From NCBI GenBank assembly GCA_903863015.1, contig CAIPAI010000042.1:1-64000 (forward strand): 64,000 nucleotides of DNA, written 5' to 3'. The stretch is from an uncultured Actinomycetes bacterium (GTDB taxonomy: Bacteria > Actinomycetota > Actinomycetes > Nanopelagicales > Nanopelagicaceae). Of this stretch, positions 8,642-17,924 are shown piece by piece (within the stretch, counting starts at the first letter, position 1; every line of letters starts with the position of its first letter). The notes below the pieces were generated by a model that was given only the letters and a program-made list of their open reading frames with translations, did not search any database and was not told where the DNA came from. The translations under genes and the position numbers were made by a program.

Positions 8642-10228
8642 GTGCCCACATCAGCTGGAAAGAGCGGCAAGACCGCCGCCAAGAAGTCGCCAGCTCAGTT
8701 GTCAGAAAAGGCTCCGGCAAAGAAGGCGGCTCCGGCAAAGTCTGCTCCTGTGAAGAAAGCTGCGCCGGCAAAAGTAGTTCCAGTGAAGAAGGCGCCACCA
8801 GCGAAAGCACTCCCCGCAAAGAAAGCGGCTCCCGCAAAGAAAGCAGCTCCAGTAAAGGCCGCTCCAGTAAAAGCCGCTCCAGTAAAAGCCGCTCCTGTGA
8901 AGAAGGCAGCCCCAGTAAAAGCCGCTCCCGCAAAAGCCGCGCCTGTAAAAGCTGCGCCCGCGAAGAAAGCGGCACCAGTAAAAGCTGCGCCCGCGAAGAA
9001 AGCCGCACCAGTAAAAGCTGCGCCCGCTAAAGCTGATACGAAGAGTGCGAAGAGCGAGAAGCCAGCCAAGATCGATTCGCTTCTTGAAGAGAGCATCGAA
9101 GTAAAGATTGATGTTGAGCTCGAAGATGATATTGATCTTGAAGAAATTGAATTAGAAGATCTCGAAGCCGTTGTCGCTGAAGCCATCGCTATCGTTGAAG
9201 TCGAATCTTTGGTGGACGAAGTGGAGACGCCAGAAAAGCCGGGCGAAGATACTGAAGAGTTCACTCTTTCAGCTTCCGATGAGGAAGATGCCCCTGTGCA
9301 GCAGGTGGTTTCTGCTGGCGCTACCGCTGATCCAGTTAAGGATTACCTCAAGCAAATCGGTAAAGTCGCGCTTCTCAATGCCGAGCAAGAGGTAGAGCTA
9401 GCCAAGCGTATTGAAGCCGGTCTCTTCGCCGAAGAAATTCTTAACTCTGGCAAAAAGTTTGGCGATCGCGAAAAGCGTGAGATGGATTGGATCGCCGAAG
9501 ATGGTCGCCGCGCAAAGAACCATCTTCTCGAAGCAAACCTTCGTCTCGTGGTCTCGCTTGCAAAGCGCTACACCGGCCGAGGGATGCTCTTCTTGGATCT
9601 GATTCAAGAGGGAAACCTTGGTCTGATTCGTGCGGTTGAGAAGTTCGACTACACAAAGGGCTACAAGTTCTCCACCTATGCAACGTGGTGGATCCGCCAG
9701 GCAATCACGCGCGCTATGGCAGATCAAGCGCGCACTATTCGTATTCCGGTACACATGGTTGAAGTCATCAATAAGTTGGCCCGTGTACAACGCCAGATGC
9801 TTCAAGACTTGGGTCGCGAACCCACGCCAGAAGAATTAGCACGCGAATTAGATATGACCCCTGAAAAGGTTGTTGAAGTTCAGAAGTATGGACGCGAACC
9901 CATCTCGCTGCACACTCCGCTGGGCGAAGAAGGCGACAGCGAGTTCGGTGATCTCATCGAAGATTCCGAAGCTGTAGTTCCAGCCGATGCAGTGAGCTTC
10001 ACGCTGCTTCAAGAGCAACTTCATTCAGTCCTCAACACGTTGAGCGATCGCGAAGCTGGAGTTGTTCAAATGCGCTTTGGGCTCACAGATGGTCAACCCA
10101 AGACCCTCGATGAAATTGGCAAGGTCTACGGGGTTACCCGTGAGCGCATTCGACAGATCGAATCAAAGACGATGTCTAAGCTGCGTCACCCTTCGCGCTC
10201 GCAAGTGCTGCGCGACTACCTCGACTAA
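8642..10228 (+). CDS. rpoD: Primary sigma-70 factor (RpoD/HrdB/SigA type)
   Basis: Directs RNA polymerase to housekeeping promoters. The 528-residue protein has a lysine/alanine/proline-rich tail (about residues 8-143), an acidic stretch (about 148-216), region 1.2 (from [12 protein letters not shown], about 229), region 2 with the core-binding and -10 recognition stretch ([17 protein letters not shown] and [10 protein letters not shown]), and a C-terminal region 4 helix-turn-helix ([19 protein letters not shown]). GTG 8642 follows AAGGAA (8631-8636). Actinobacterial primary sigma factors often have long N-terminal extensions, but this one is unusually repetitive and histone-H1-like. The gene order sigma factor, DUF7455, parE is typical for the phylum. 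Confidence 0.96.
   Translation: MPTSAGKSGKTAAKKSPAQLSEKAPAKKAAPAKSAPVKKAAPAKVVPVKKAPPAKALPAKKAAPAKKAAPVKAAPVKAAPVKAAPVKKAAPVKAAPAKAAPVKAAPAKKAAPVKAAPAKKAAPVKAAPAKADTKSAKSEKPAKIDSLLEESIEVKIDVELEDDIDLEEIELEDLEAVVAEAIAIVEVESLVDEVETPEKPGEDTEEFTLSASDEEDAPVQQVVSAGATADPVKDYLKQIGKVALLNAEQEVELAKRIEAGLFAEEILNSGKKFGDREKREMDWIAEDGRRAKNHLLEANLRLVVSLAKRYTGRGMLFLDLIQEGNLGLIRAVEKFDYTKGYKFSTYATWWIRQAITRAMADQARTIRIPVHMVEVINKLARVQRQMLQDLGREPTPEELARELDMTPEKVVEVQKYGREPISLHTPLGEEGDSEFGDLIEDSEAVVPADAVSFTLLQEQLHSVLNTLSDREAGVVQMRFGLTDGQPKTLDEIGKVYGVTRERIRQIESKTMSKLRHPSRSQVLRDYLD
8705..9034 (+). repeat. Low-complexity repeat encoding the sigma factor tail
   Basis: Imperfect tandem units of 12-15 bp encode [12 protein letters not shown]-type motifs at residues 22-131 of the sigma factor. 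The units differ in codon choice, so expansion is not very recent. Long open frames on the opposite strand are artefacts of this composition. Confidence 0.85.
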
Positions 10229-10255
10229 ATGACGAGTGCGCGCCGCTAGCGGTGA

Positions 10256-10456
10256 TTAGTGGGCGTCAGAATCGACGAGACGGTTGGTCTCGTCATGAAT
10301 CTCAGCTGCCACTTTATTAAGGCTGCCGCTGTACTCCTTGGCATGGTGACCGCAGAAGAGCAGTTCACCGCCTGAAGGAAGAATTGCACGGACATAGGCC
10401 TGCGCTCCGCAACGATCGCAACGATCGCTGGCGAGCAAGCTACTTACTTCATTCAC
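10256..10456 (-). CDS. DUF7455 family zinc-ribbon-like protein
   Basis: A 66-residue protein with CDRC (residues 13-16) and, further on, FCGHHAKEY. The two cysteine/histidine clusters look able to bind one zinc ion. Small proteins of this kind are found beside the primary sigma factor gene across Actinobacteria; their role is unknown. It is convergent with the sigma factor, 27 bases away, with a CCGCTAGCGG palindrome between them. Confidence 0.8.
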   Translation of the reverse strand: MNEVSSLLASDRCDRCGAQAYVRAILPSGGELLFCGHHAKEYSGSLNKVAAEIHDETNRLVDSDAH

Positions 10457-10511
10457 TGTAGGCCTCCCGTCAGAAATTTCTTACTTATTACACTGTGTGA
10501 ACATCAAAGCA

Positions 10512-10542
10512 GGTATTTTTCATTCCCGCAGGGAGAAATACC
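10512..10542. other. Hairpin in the DUF7455-parE spacer
   Basis: An 8-bp outer stem (GGTATTTT/GAAATACC, one G-T pair) encloses a TCCC/GGGA inner stem. It sits in the divergent promoter region and could act in either direction. It lacks a T-tract on the plus strand. Confidence 0.35.
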
Positions 10543-10570
10543 CTTTGGCGTGTCCTCAATCACAATTCAC

Positions 10571-10616
10571 CGCCTCCTCTCAGGCTTCCTGACGAAAACG
10601 CTCCCAGAGGGAGGCG
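10571..10616 (+). other. Strong hairpin in the parE 5' leader
   Basis: CGCCTCCTCT (10571-10580) pairs with AGAGGGAGGCG (10606-10616) with a single bulge. It ends 43 bases before the parE GTG. No Shine-Dalgarno sequence is seen in front of parE, so the hairpin may influence translation. Function is inferred only. Confidence 0.4.
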
Positions 10617-10659
10617 GATATCCCGGGCGCTGGCTCCTTCTGCCGGTAACCTGCCCATC

Positions 10660-12786
10660 GTGCCTCCCGCGTCCAAGAAACCTGCTGCCGCGCCCGCCGC
10701 TCGGGCGAGCTCCAAGGGCGCCGGCGCCAAGGAGAGCAAGTCGAGTGATTACTCAGCGAAGCATCTCTCCGTCCTTGAGGGGCTCGACGCGGTCCGTAAA
10801 CGCCCCGGTATGTATATCGGCTCCACCGATTCGCGCGGTCTCATGCACTGCCTCTGGGAGATCATCGACAACGCGGTCGATGAAGCGCTCGCCGGCCACT
10901 GCACCGAGATCATCGTCGCGCTCTTGCCGGATGGCTCAGTAGAGGTCTCTGATAATGGTCGCGGCATTCCCGTGGATATCGAGCCGAAGACTGGACTTAC
11001 CGGTGTGGAAGTTGTCATGACTCGACTCCATGCCGGTGGCAAGTTTGGTGGCGGCTCCTATACCGCTTCAGGAGGCCTCCACGGCGTGGGCGCGAGCGTA
11101 GTCAACGCGCTCAGTGAGCGCCTCGATGTAGAAGTCGACCGCGATGGGCTCATCCACCAAATGTCTTTCCGTAGAGGTACCCCGGGATTCTTCGACGGGG
11201 AGGGACCGAAGGCCGCTTTCACTAAGAAGAGCGGGCTACGCAATGGCGGCAAAGTGAATAAAAAGGTAACTGGCACTCGCATTCGCTGGTGGAGTGATCG
11301 CCAAATTTTCATCAAGGAAGCTTCACTTGAGCTCACCGAAATTTATGATCGTGCGAGGCAGACCACATTCCTCATTCCAGGGCTTGCTATTGAAGTGCGT
11401 GACGAACGCAAAGAGAGAACAATCGAACGCTTCCAATCCACGGGTGGCATCGCTGAGTACTGTGAGTTTTTAGCGCCTGATTCTTCGCTCTGCGATCCCA
11501 TTCGTATCCATGGAAATGGCCACTTCACCGAAAGTGTGCCAGTACTCGACGAGCAGGGTCACATGGTCACCACTGACGTGGATCGAGATGTAGTAGTAGA
11601 CATCGCGCTTCGCTGGGGTAATGAATACGACACTGTGGTCAAATCATTTGTAAATATCATTGCAACTCCCAAGGGCGGCACGCACGTCACTGGCTTTGAA
11701 AGATCGGTTACGAAGTCATTTAACGAAGCGCTGCGGTCAGCAAAATTACTCAAGACCAGCGAACCGGATGTCATCAAAGACGATGTTCTCGAAGGTTTGA
11801 CTGGTGTCATCACCGTGCGCCTAGCTGAGCCACAGTTCGAGGGCCAGACCAAGGAAGTGCTGGGAACCAATGCTGTCACGCGCATCGTCTCCCACGTAGT
11901 CTCCGCACAGTTGAAGCACTTCTTCAATAGCAGCAAGCGCAACGAAAAAGCAGCAGCTCGAATGATCTTGGAGAAGGTTGCCAACGCGGCACGCACTCGA
12001 GTCGCCGCGCGTGCACACAAGGAGTTGCAACGCCGTAAAACTGCACTGGAGAGTTCCAGCCTTCCTGCCAAACTTTCGGATTGCCGAAGTGACGACGTGC
12101 TACGCACTGAACTCTTCATCGTCGAGGGCGATAGCGCTCTCGGTACCGCAAAGCAGGCACGCAACTCAGAAGTGCAAGCGATTCTGCCTATTCGCGGAAA
12201 GATCTTGAACGTTCAGAAGGCTTCGCTCGGAGATATGTTGAAGAATTCGGAATGCGCCTCGATTATTCAAGTCATTGGTGCCGGCTCTGGACGATCGTTT
12301 GATCTCGAAGCTGTGCGATATGGCCGCATCATTTTGATGTCTGACGCAGACGTCGACGGCGCACACATTCGATGCCTATTGTTGACTTTGATTCATCGTT
12401 ATATGCGTCCGCTGCTCGACGATGGAAGAGTCTTTGCTGCTGTCCCTCCATTGCATCGCATCGAGGTGATTGGAGGCAAGAAAGGTGAATATATTTACAC
12501 ATACTCGGATGCGGAGATGCGTAAGACTCTTGCCGATCTTGATAAAAAGAATAAGCGCTGGAAAGAGCCTATTCAGCGGTACAAGGGCTTGGGAGAGATG
12601 GACTCGGATCAACTTCGCGAAACCACAATGGATTCAAGCCATAGAACCTTGCGCCGCATTACGGGCAACGATATTGAAGCAGCTGAGAAAGTTTTTGAAT
12701 TACTCATGGGCAATGATGTGGCTCCGCGCAAAGAGTTCATTATTGAAAGCGCTGCTGAGATCGATCGCGAGCGGATTGACGCTTAG
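10660..12786 (+). CDS. parE: DNA topoisomerase IV subunit B (ParE), GyrB-like
   Basis: ATPase subunit of a type IIA topoisomerase that decatenates chromosomes. The 708-residue protein has a basic alanine-rich start (residues 1-25), the GHKL ATPase core (LEGLDAVRKRPGMYIGSTD, IIDNAVDEALAG, DNGRGIP, GGLHGVGASVVNALS), the transducer, and a TOPRIM domain (FIVEGDSALGTAKQARN, then MSDADVDGAHIR). GTG 10660 has no obvious Shine-Dalgarno sequence. Position next to the primary sigma factor and close to parC favours ParE over the dnaA-linked GyrB. Its 3' end overlaps the convergent Fe-S gene by four bases. Confidence 0.92.
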   Translation: MPPASKKPAAAPAARASSKGAGAKESKSSDYSAKHLSVLEGLDAVRKRPGMYIGSTDSRGLMHCLWEIIDNAVDEALAGHCTEIIVALLPDGSVEVSDNGRGIPVDIEPKTGLTGVEVVMTRLHAGGKFGGGSYTASGGLHGVGASVVNALSERLDVEVDRDGLIHQMSFRRGTPGFFDGEGPKAAFTKKSGLRNGGKVNKKVTGTRIRWWSDRQIFIKEASLELTEIYDRARQTTFLIPGLAIEVRDERKERTIERFQSTGGIAEYCEFLAPDSSLCDPIRIHGNGHFTESVPVLDEQGHMVTTDVDRDVVVDIALRWGNEYDTVVKSFVNIIATPKGGTHVTGFERSVTKSFNEALRSAKLLKTSEPDVIKDDVLEGLTGVITVRLAEPQFEGQTKEVLGTNAVTRIVSHVVSAQLKHFFNSSKRNEKAAARMILEKVANAARTRVAARAHKELQRRKTALESSSLPAKLSDCRSDDVLRTELFIVEGDSALGTAKQARNSEVQAILPIRGKILNVQKASLGDMLKNSECASIIQVIGAGSGRSFDLEAVRYGRIILMSDADVDGAHIRCLLLTLIHRYMRPLLDDGRVFAAVPPLHRIEVIGGKKGEYIYTYSDAEMRKTLADLDKKNKRWKEPIQRYKGLGEMDSDQLRETTMDSSHRTLRRITGNDIEAAEKVFELLMGNDVAPRKEFIIESAAEIDRERIDA

Positions 12787-13622
12787 GAGATCTTCACTCT
12801 AAAAATATCGCCGTTCACCGCTTCTTTATTGCACGATTCCACTGAGAGTCCTCGTTCGCTTCGCTCTACGACTTCGGAGTAATCCTTCCCGTCAAGTGAT
12901 GCGCTTACCTGCCAACTATGTTCAGAGATTTGTATCTGCGCAAAGAGTGCCCCAAAGAGATCGATGCCCGCGGAGAAGTAATGGGATTCCAAGGCTTGTT
13001 CTGCTCTCGAAAGGTGTGAAGATCCGCGTAGCTCGCCACCACGTCCCCATATTCGACCATCGGGCAGGGAGAGATGCACGGGAGCAAAGCGATGCCCACC
13101 GATATGGCTTGACTCCCAGACTTCTCTACCTTCAGCTTCCAACTGTTCGAGAAGCGGTCTGCCAAGTTGTGCGCAGCAGATGTCTCGCTTCCCGTTGGTG
13201 CACACCAAATCGACGCGTTCTGGATGAAGTGGGGCAGCGATATCGCCAGCGATGAATTTCACGGGATCCATGTCGTGGATTTGGCGAACATCCTGCAGGT
13301 CAAGCCTTAAGAGTGCACCAGGCCTTGAACGCAGGGGAGCGATATACATCCGCCGGGTCTCTTGCATGCGGTGAATGGCATGGCGATGGCGCGAACGCAT
13401 CAGCACTACCTTGATGTCGCCGTGATCAGACCACGTGGAGAGCGCTCGGGCTATGTCATCGGGTAATCGTGACCCACCGGGTTCAAGTGCTTGCGAACTC
13501 CATGGACCAGGTTGTTCAATCGCCACCCAGCAGGCAGTACTGGGAGCCGTCGCCGAGAGTGGCTCATCGCTCTTCGAACAGGGCGGAGATGAGTTTCCAG
13601 GTGAACTCACTGACGAATTCAC
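12783..13622 (-). CDS. Sucrase/ferredoxin-like (Apd1-type) 2Fe-2S protein
   Basis: Member of the Suc_Fer-like family, relatives of yeast Apd1. In that family a thioredoxin-like C-terminal domain binds a 2Fe-2S cluster with two cysteines and two histidines. Here the ligands are visible: C141 and C150 (C-x8-C in VCTNGKRDICC) and H173 and H177 (HIGGH), followed by FAPVHLSLPDG. The length from GTG 13622 is 279 residues, normal for the family. That start lies eight bases past the parC stop; longer in-frame extension would run inside parC and looks unrelated. GTG 13610 is an alternative. It is on the parC strand, so probably co-transcribed. The electron partner is unknown. Confidence 0.85.
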   Translation of the reverse strand: MNSSVSSPGNSSPPCSKSDEPLSATAPSTACWVAIEQPGPWSSQALEPGGSRLPDDIARALSTWSDHGDIKVVLMRSRHRHAIHRMQETRRMYIAPLRSRPGALLRLDLQDVRQIHDMDPVKFIAGDIAAPLHPERVDLVCTNGKRDICCAQLGRPLLEQLEAEGREVWESSHIGGHRFAPVHLSLPDGRIWGRGGELRGSSHLSRAEQALESHYFSAGIDLFGALFAQIQISEHSWQVSASLDGKDYSEVVERSERGLSVESCNKEAVNGDIFRVKIS

Positions 13623-13629
13623 TGAGTGA

Positions 13630-16041
13630 CTAACGAGGCCCTGCAAAGCCGGCGATCGGGCCGGGAAGTGCCACGCCACTTGCATCGCGTTTGGAGAGCG
13701 GAAGCTCGCACTCGATGGGAGCTCCATTGGCCGCACCCGCACGCATCGGAGTATTGCCCACCCAAGCAACGGCAATTTCATCTTCGCCCTTGAGGAATTT
13801 CTGGCAGCGCACGCCGCCCGTTGCGCGTCCCTTGCCGGGGAATTCGGAAAGCGCGGAGAGTTTGAGCGAACCAGAGGTTCCAGGCAATGCCACAGACGAG
13901 GCGGCGATGGTGGCCACGATGGTGTTCTTTCCTGGTGTCAGAGCTTCGAAGAAACAGACCCTGTCATTTTCACCGAGTGCGATACCTGCCATGCCACCGG
14001 CATTGCGTCCTTGAGGACGCACTAGGGAAGCAGGGAAGTGTAAGAGTTGCGCACCTGTAGTCACGAAGAAGAATTCTTCTTTGCCTGTGACGAGTTGGCG
14101 AGCTCCCACCACTTCATCACCTTCTTTCAGCGAGATAATTTCCCATGCATCTTTATTGGTGAGCAGTTCTGGTTGCACGCGCTTGATAACACCTTGTGCG
14201 GTTGCCAGGGCAATGCCTTCGCCTTCTTCGGAAAGGGTAGTTAGAGCCAAAACACGCTCGCCCTTTTCGAGGCGAATGATCTCGGCAAGTGGCGCACCAC
14301 CAGCAAGAGAAGTAGAGCGCGATGGAATCGTAGGCAGGTCGATGGATTTCAATCGGTGGAGTCGTCCATGCGAGGTGATTAAGCCGTACTCGCCCAGGGC
14401 CGTAGTTTCGATCTCGTCGATGATGAGATCGTGGCGCGAACGTTGGGCTCCCCAAATTCGATCTGAGAGCGGTTCTGCATCGGGGGTGCGTGCGATGAGC
14501 CCGGTCGCGGAGAGCACGATGCGGCATGGATCATCACTCACCTCCATCTGCAGGGCAGCAGGTCGCACTCCTTGGGACTCCAGCAAAATGGTGCGCCGTG
14601 GGGTAGCAAAAGTTTTCGCTGCTTCCTCTAATTCACCCGAAACAGCCTTACGAAGTTTCTTCTCATCGTCTAAGAGTTCTTGTAGCGATGCAATGGTCTT
14701 CGAGAGTTCCTTCTGTTCGGCTTCGAGTTCGATTCGCGAGAATTTAGTAAGCCGGCGGAGTGGCATTTCTAGGATGTAGTTCGTTTGGATTTCGGAAAGT
14801 TCGAAGACACTCATCAGTCGGGCACGCGCCGCTGCAGTGTCATCGCTAGCTCGGATTACTTGAATGACTTCGTCGATATCAAGAATTGCGACTAATAATC
14901 CTTCAACAAGGTGAAGGCGGTCGGCGGCTTTATTCCGCCGGTAGGTGCTTCGACGGCGAATGACCTCGAGTCGATGTTCGATGTACACCTCGAGGAGTTG
15001 CTTGATACCTAAGGTCTGTGGCTTGCCATTGACAAGTGCAACCGCATTGATGGCAAAAGACTCTTCCATCGGGGTGAGTCGGTAAAGCTCTTCTAATACA
15101 GCTTCTGCGTTGAAGCCATTCTTAATTTCGATGACAACGCGGGTGCCATTTTGACCGTCGGTAAGATCAGTGACATCCGAGATTCCTAAAATTTTCTTTG
15201 CTTTGACTAGATCGGCTATTTTTTCGACGATCTTCTCGGGTCCGACTAGGTAGGGAAGTTCGGTGACCACAATGCCGCGGCGCTTGGGCGTGACATTTTC
15301 AATGCGGGCAGTGGCGCGAGTGCGGAAAGAGCCACGACCACTTTCGTAAGCTTCCCGGATTCCATCAAGCCCAATAATTTTTCCGCCGCATGGAAAATCA
15401 GGGCCGGGCATGAATTCCATCAGTTCATCTACGGTGGCTTTAGGGTGGGTGATGAGGTGGCGGGTTGCCGCTACGACCTCGCCAAGATTATGCGGGGCCA
15501 TATTGGTGGCCATGCCTACCGCGATTCCGGTAGCGCCATTCACGAGGAGATTTGGAAAAGCCGCTGGTAAGACAATGGGCTCTTTGAGTTGGCCGTCATA
15601 GTTAGAGCCAAAATCAACGGTGTCCTCATCGCACTCCGCGACGATCGCCATCGCTGAAGCAGCAAGACGAGCCTCCGAGTAGCGCATGGCGGCCGGACCT
15701 GAATCGAGTGAGCCAAAATTTCCATGACCGTCAATTAATGTCATTCGCATCGAGAAGTCTTGAGCCATGCGGACCATGGCGTCGTAAATCGCGCCATCGC
15801 CATGCGGGTGGAGCTTGCCCATGACCTCGCCGACTACTCGGGCGCTCTTGACGTGTCCCTTTTCGGGGCGCAACCCCATCTCGGCCATCTGATAGAGAAT
15901 CCGTCGTTGTACGGGCTTGAGTCCGTCTCGCGCATCTGGCAGGGCGCGCGAGTAGATGACGGAGTATGCGTACTCCAGGAAGGAGCCCTGCATCTCGGCC
16001 GCTACATCAATATCAACAACATGGCCGATTTCGTTTTTCAT
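13630..16041 (-). CDS. parC: DNA topoisomerase IV subunit A (ParC)
   Basis: DNA-cleaving subunit partnering ParE. The 803-residue protein shows the winged-helix/breakage-reunion domain with [25 protein letters not shown] and the catalytic tyrosine Y121 in [10 protein letters not shown], then a coiled-coil region and beta-propeller-like C-terminal repeats from about residue 500. Unlike the usual compact parEC pair, parC here faces parE across the Fe-S gene. ATG 16041 has only a weak upstream purine stretch. The next gene upstream on this strand, the psuK-like kinase, ends 25 bases away, so transcription may continue from psuG-psuK. Confidence 0.92.
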   Translation of the reverse strand: MKNEIGHVVDIDVAAEMQGSFLEYAYSVIYSRALPDARDGLKPVQRRILYQMAEMGLRPEKGHVKSARVVGEVMGKLHPHGDGAIYDAMVRMAQDFSMRMTLIDGHGNFGSLDSGPAAMRYSEARLAASAMAIVAECDEDTVDFGSNYDGQLKEPIVLPAAFPNLLVNGATGIAVGMATNMAPHNLGEVVAATRHLITHPKATVDELMEFMPGPDFPCGGKIIGLDGIREAYESGRGSFRTRATARIENVTPKRRGIVVTELPYLVGPEKIVEKIADLVKAKKILGISDVTDLTDGQNGTRVVIEIKNGFNAEAVLEELYRLTPMEESFAINAVALVNGKPQTLGIKQLLEVYIEHRLEVIRRRSTYRRNKAADRLHLVEGLLVAILDIDEVIQVIRASDDTAAARARLMSVFELSEIQTNYILEMPLRRLTKFSRIELEAEQKELSKTIASLQELLDDEKKLRKAVSGELEEAAKTFATPRRTILLESQGVRPAALQMEVSDDPCRIVLSATGLIARTPDAEPLSDRIWGAQRSRHDLIIDEIETTALGEYGLITSHGRLHRLKSIDLPTIPSRSTSLAGGAPLAEIIRLEKGERVLALTTLSEEGEGIALATAQGVIKRVQPELLTNKDAWEIISLKEGDEVVGARQLVTGKEEFFFVTTGAQLLHFPASLVRPQGRNAGGMAGIALGENDRVCFFEALTPGKNTIVATIAASSVALPGTSGSLKLSALSEFPGKGRATGGVRCQKFLKGEDEIAVAWVGNTPMRAGAANGAPIECELPLSKRDASGVALPGPIAGFAGPR

Positions 16042-16066
16042 GGGCCTATTCTCACCAAGAGCGAGC

Positions 16067-16945
16067 TCAACTTCGGGGAGGGCGCGCGCCTACCTGTGAA
16101 ATGGCTTGAGCGGCAACTTTTGCACCTACCCGTAGGCAGGCACCTAAGTCAGGTGGAGTCGCCCAATGGGCGAGGAAGCCGCCCGCGTAGGCATCTCCGG
16201 CGCCGGTGGTATCGATCACAGTGGCCGGCAAGGCCTCTTGGCGTTGGATCTGACCCTCATGCAGTACGAAAGAGCCTTGGGCGCCGTCTTTGATGACTAC
16301 GTAGCGGGCGTACTCAGCGAGTTGGGCTGCGGCCACGTAGAGGTCGCTGGTTTCCGTGATGACTTCAGCTTCGTCTCTGTTGAGAAAGAGGATGTCGCAT
16401 CCAGTGATCCAACTGAGAAATTCCGCGACTCCATATTTGTCGATGAGTGCACTTGATGCCGCATCGATTGCAGTGGTAGCGCCGGCGCTCCGTGCGAGCG
16501 AAAGTGCTTTGAGGGTTTCTGCGCGGCTGCCTTGCGCAAAGAGCGAGTAAGAGGCGATGTAGAGAATGTCGTGGGGGGAGAGGGTGGGAAGCAGATCCGC
16601 CTTGATGTCGATGTTGGCGCCTTTATACGGAAACATGCTCCGCTCACCACTGCGTGAAACGATGGACACCACGGATCCTGTTTCGATATCACTCCGTCCG
16701 ATGATGGTGTGCACGCCGGCGGCTTCGAGTTCTGAGATGAGTCGTTCACCCTCGGGATCGCGTCCGCAGGTACCGATAAAGACCGGGGACGCGTGAAGTG
16801 CGCCGAGCCACGATGCGGTGTTGGCGGCGCTGCCACCCCCATGGAACTCATTCCTTGAGAGCGTGTCACTACCAAAAGCCACCCGGTCTTCGTCAGTAAT
16901 AGCGACGACGTCAAGCATCATCTCGCCAAAGAGGTAGATCGTCAC
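16067..16945 (-). CDS. psuK: PfkB-family kinase, probable pseudouridine kinase
   Basis: Ribokinase-family enzyme of 292 residues. Visible family features are the [13 protein letters not shown] motif (residues 36-48) and the ATP/catalytic signature [12 protein letters not shown] with catalytic base D251. PfkB kinases act on many sugars and nucleosides; the substrate is inferred from the gene starting three bases after psuG ends. The likely reaction is pseudouridine to pseudouridine 5'-phosphate, which PsuG then cleaves. GTG start at 16945. Confidence 0.8.
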   Translation of the reverse strand: MTIYLFGEMMLDVVAITDEDRVAFGSDTLSRNEFHGGGSAANTASWLGALHASPVFIGTCGRDPEGERLISELEAAGVHTIIGRSDIETGSVVSIVSRSGERSMFPYKGANIDIKADLLPTLSPHDILYIASYSLFAQGSRAETLKALSLARSAGATTAIDAASSALIDKYGVAEFLSWITGCDILFLNRDEAEVITETSDLYVAAAQLAEYARYVVIKDGAQGSFVLHEGQIQRQEALPATVIDTTGAGDAYAGGFLAHWATPPDLGACLRVGAKVAAQAISQVGARPPRS

Positions 16946-16948
16946 GAT

Positions 16949-17860
16949 TTAATCCTCAAGCTTTACGAGTGCCACAGCCATTTCTGCTGCGAGTGCAGCA
17001 TTAGACAAGATGATGTCAATGTTCGCCCGCAACGATTCACCTTCGGAGTTATGGTGGAAGTAATCAAGTAAGAACGGCGTCACGTATTTTCCGGAAATTC
17101 CTTGTTCTTCTGCAAGCGCAAGACCAGATGCGAGAACTCGATCGTGAATCTCTCGAGGAACTTCGCGTTCGATGGGGTTGGCAACTAAGAGTGCCGCGCC
17201 AGAAGTTCCCAATTTCTTGCGGGCATGGATCATCTCGGCCAGATCCTTGGCGCTCGCGGCTTGATACTCGAGAATGAACCCGCTCTCGCGTAAGTAGAAA
17301 CCGGGAAACTTAAGGGTGCGGTATCCCACTAACCCGATACTCAATGACTCAAGACGCTCCAAAGTTGCCGCTACATCAAGAATCGATTTCACACCGGCGC
17401 AGACGACGGTGATATCTGTGTGTGCAAGCGTGTAGAGGTCAGCTGATTCGTCCCATGTATCTCGAGCTCCACGATGTACTCCGCCCAGGCCGCCAGTGGC
17501 AAAGATAGAAATTCCTGCTGCTTGTGCGATGTGAGAAGTGGCGGCGACGGTAGTGGCTGCGTGGCGTTTCTGTTGCGCAAGTATTGCTAAATCTCTCACG
17601 GAAGCTTTTGTGACTGCATCGCTGGTGGCGATCTCGAGAAGTTCGGCCTCCTCGAGACCGACATGAACTACTCCGTTAAGCATGGCGATTGTCGCCGGCA
17701 CGGCACCAATACCGCGGACGGTATTCTCAATTTCCTTGGCAATCTCAAGGTTCTTGGGGCGCGGTAAGCCATGGCTGATGATTGTCGATTCGAGAGCGAC
17801 AATAGGGGCTCCATTTTTGCGAGCCTTCTTTACTTCGTCGGAGAAATTGAATGAATTCAC
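16949..17860 (-). CDS. psuG: Pseudouridine-5'-phosphate glycosidase PsuG
   Basis: Reversibly splits pseudouridine 5'-phosphate into uracil and ribose 5-phosphate by breaking the C-C glycosidic bond. The 303-residue protein keeps the residues expected from the E. coli enzyme: E24 in ALESTIISHG, K85 in VTKASVRDL and the Schiff-base lysine K158 in CAGVKSILD, plus the GGLGGVHRGA loop. GTG start at 17860. With psuK it forms a two-gene salvage unit for modified RNA nucleosides. It diverges from the MFS gene across a 64-base promoter region. Confidence 0.93.
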   Translation of the reverse strand: MNSFNFSDEVKKARKNGAPIVALESTIISHGLPRPKNLEIAKEIENTVRGIGAVPATIAMLNGVVHVGLEEAELLEIATSDAVTKASVRDLAILAQQKRHAATTVAATSHIAQAAGISIFATGGLGGVHRGARDTWDESADLYTLAHTDITVVCAGVKSILDVAATLERLESLSIGLVGYRTLKFPGFYLRESGFILEYQAASAKDLAEMIHARKKLGTSGAALLVANPIEREVPREIHDRVLASGLALAEEQGISGKYVTPFLLDYFHHNSEGESLRANIDIILSNAALAAEMAVALVKLED

Positions 17861-17924
17861 GCTGGTACTCTAGCCGGGCGCCGCGGGAAGTTATACAAGA
17901 TAGAAACGGGATGGAGGAGTTAAG

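Noticed and set aside
8695-9264. Long minus-strand open frame (189 aa, AGAAFTGA repeats) opposite the sigma factor tail
   Set aside because: It mirrors the low-complexity K/A/P-coding repeat on the plus strand and has no RBS or homology.
13623-13781. N-terminal extension of the Fe-S gene into parC
   Set aside because: The extension overlaps the conserved end of parC and lacks family similarity; GTG 13622 gives normal length.
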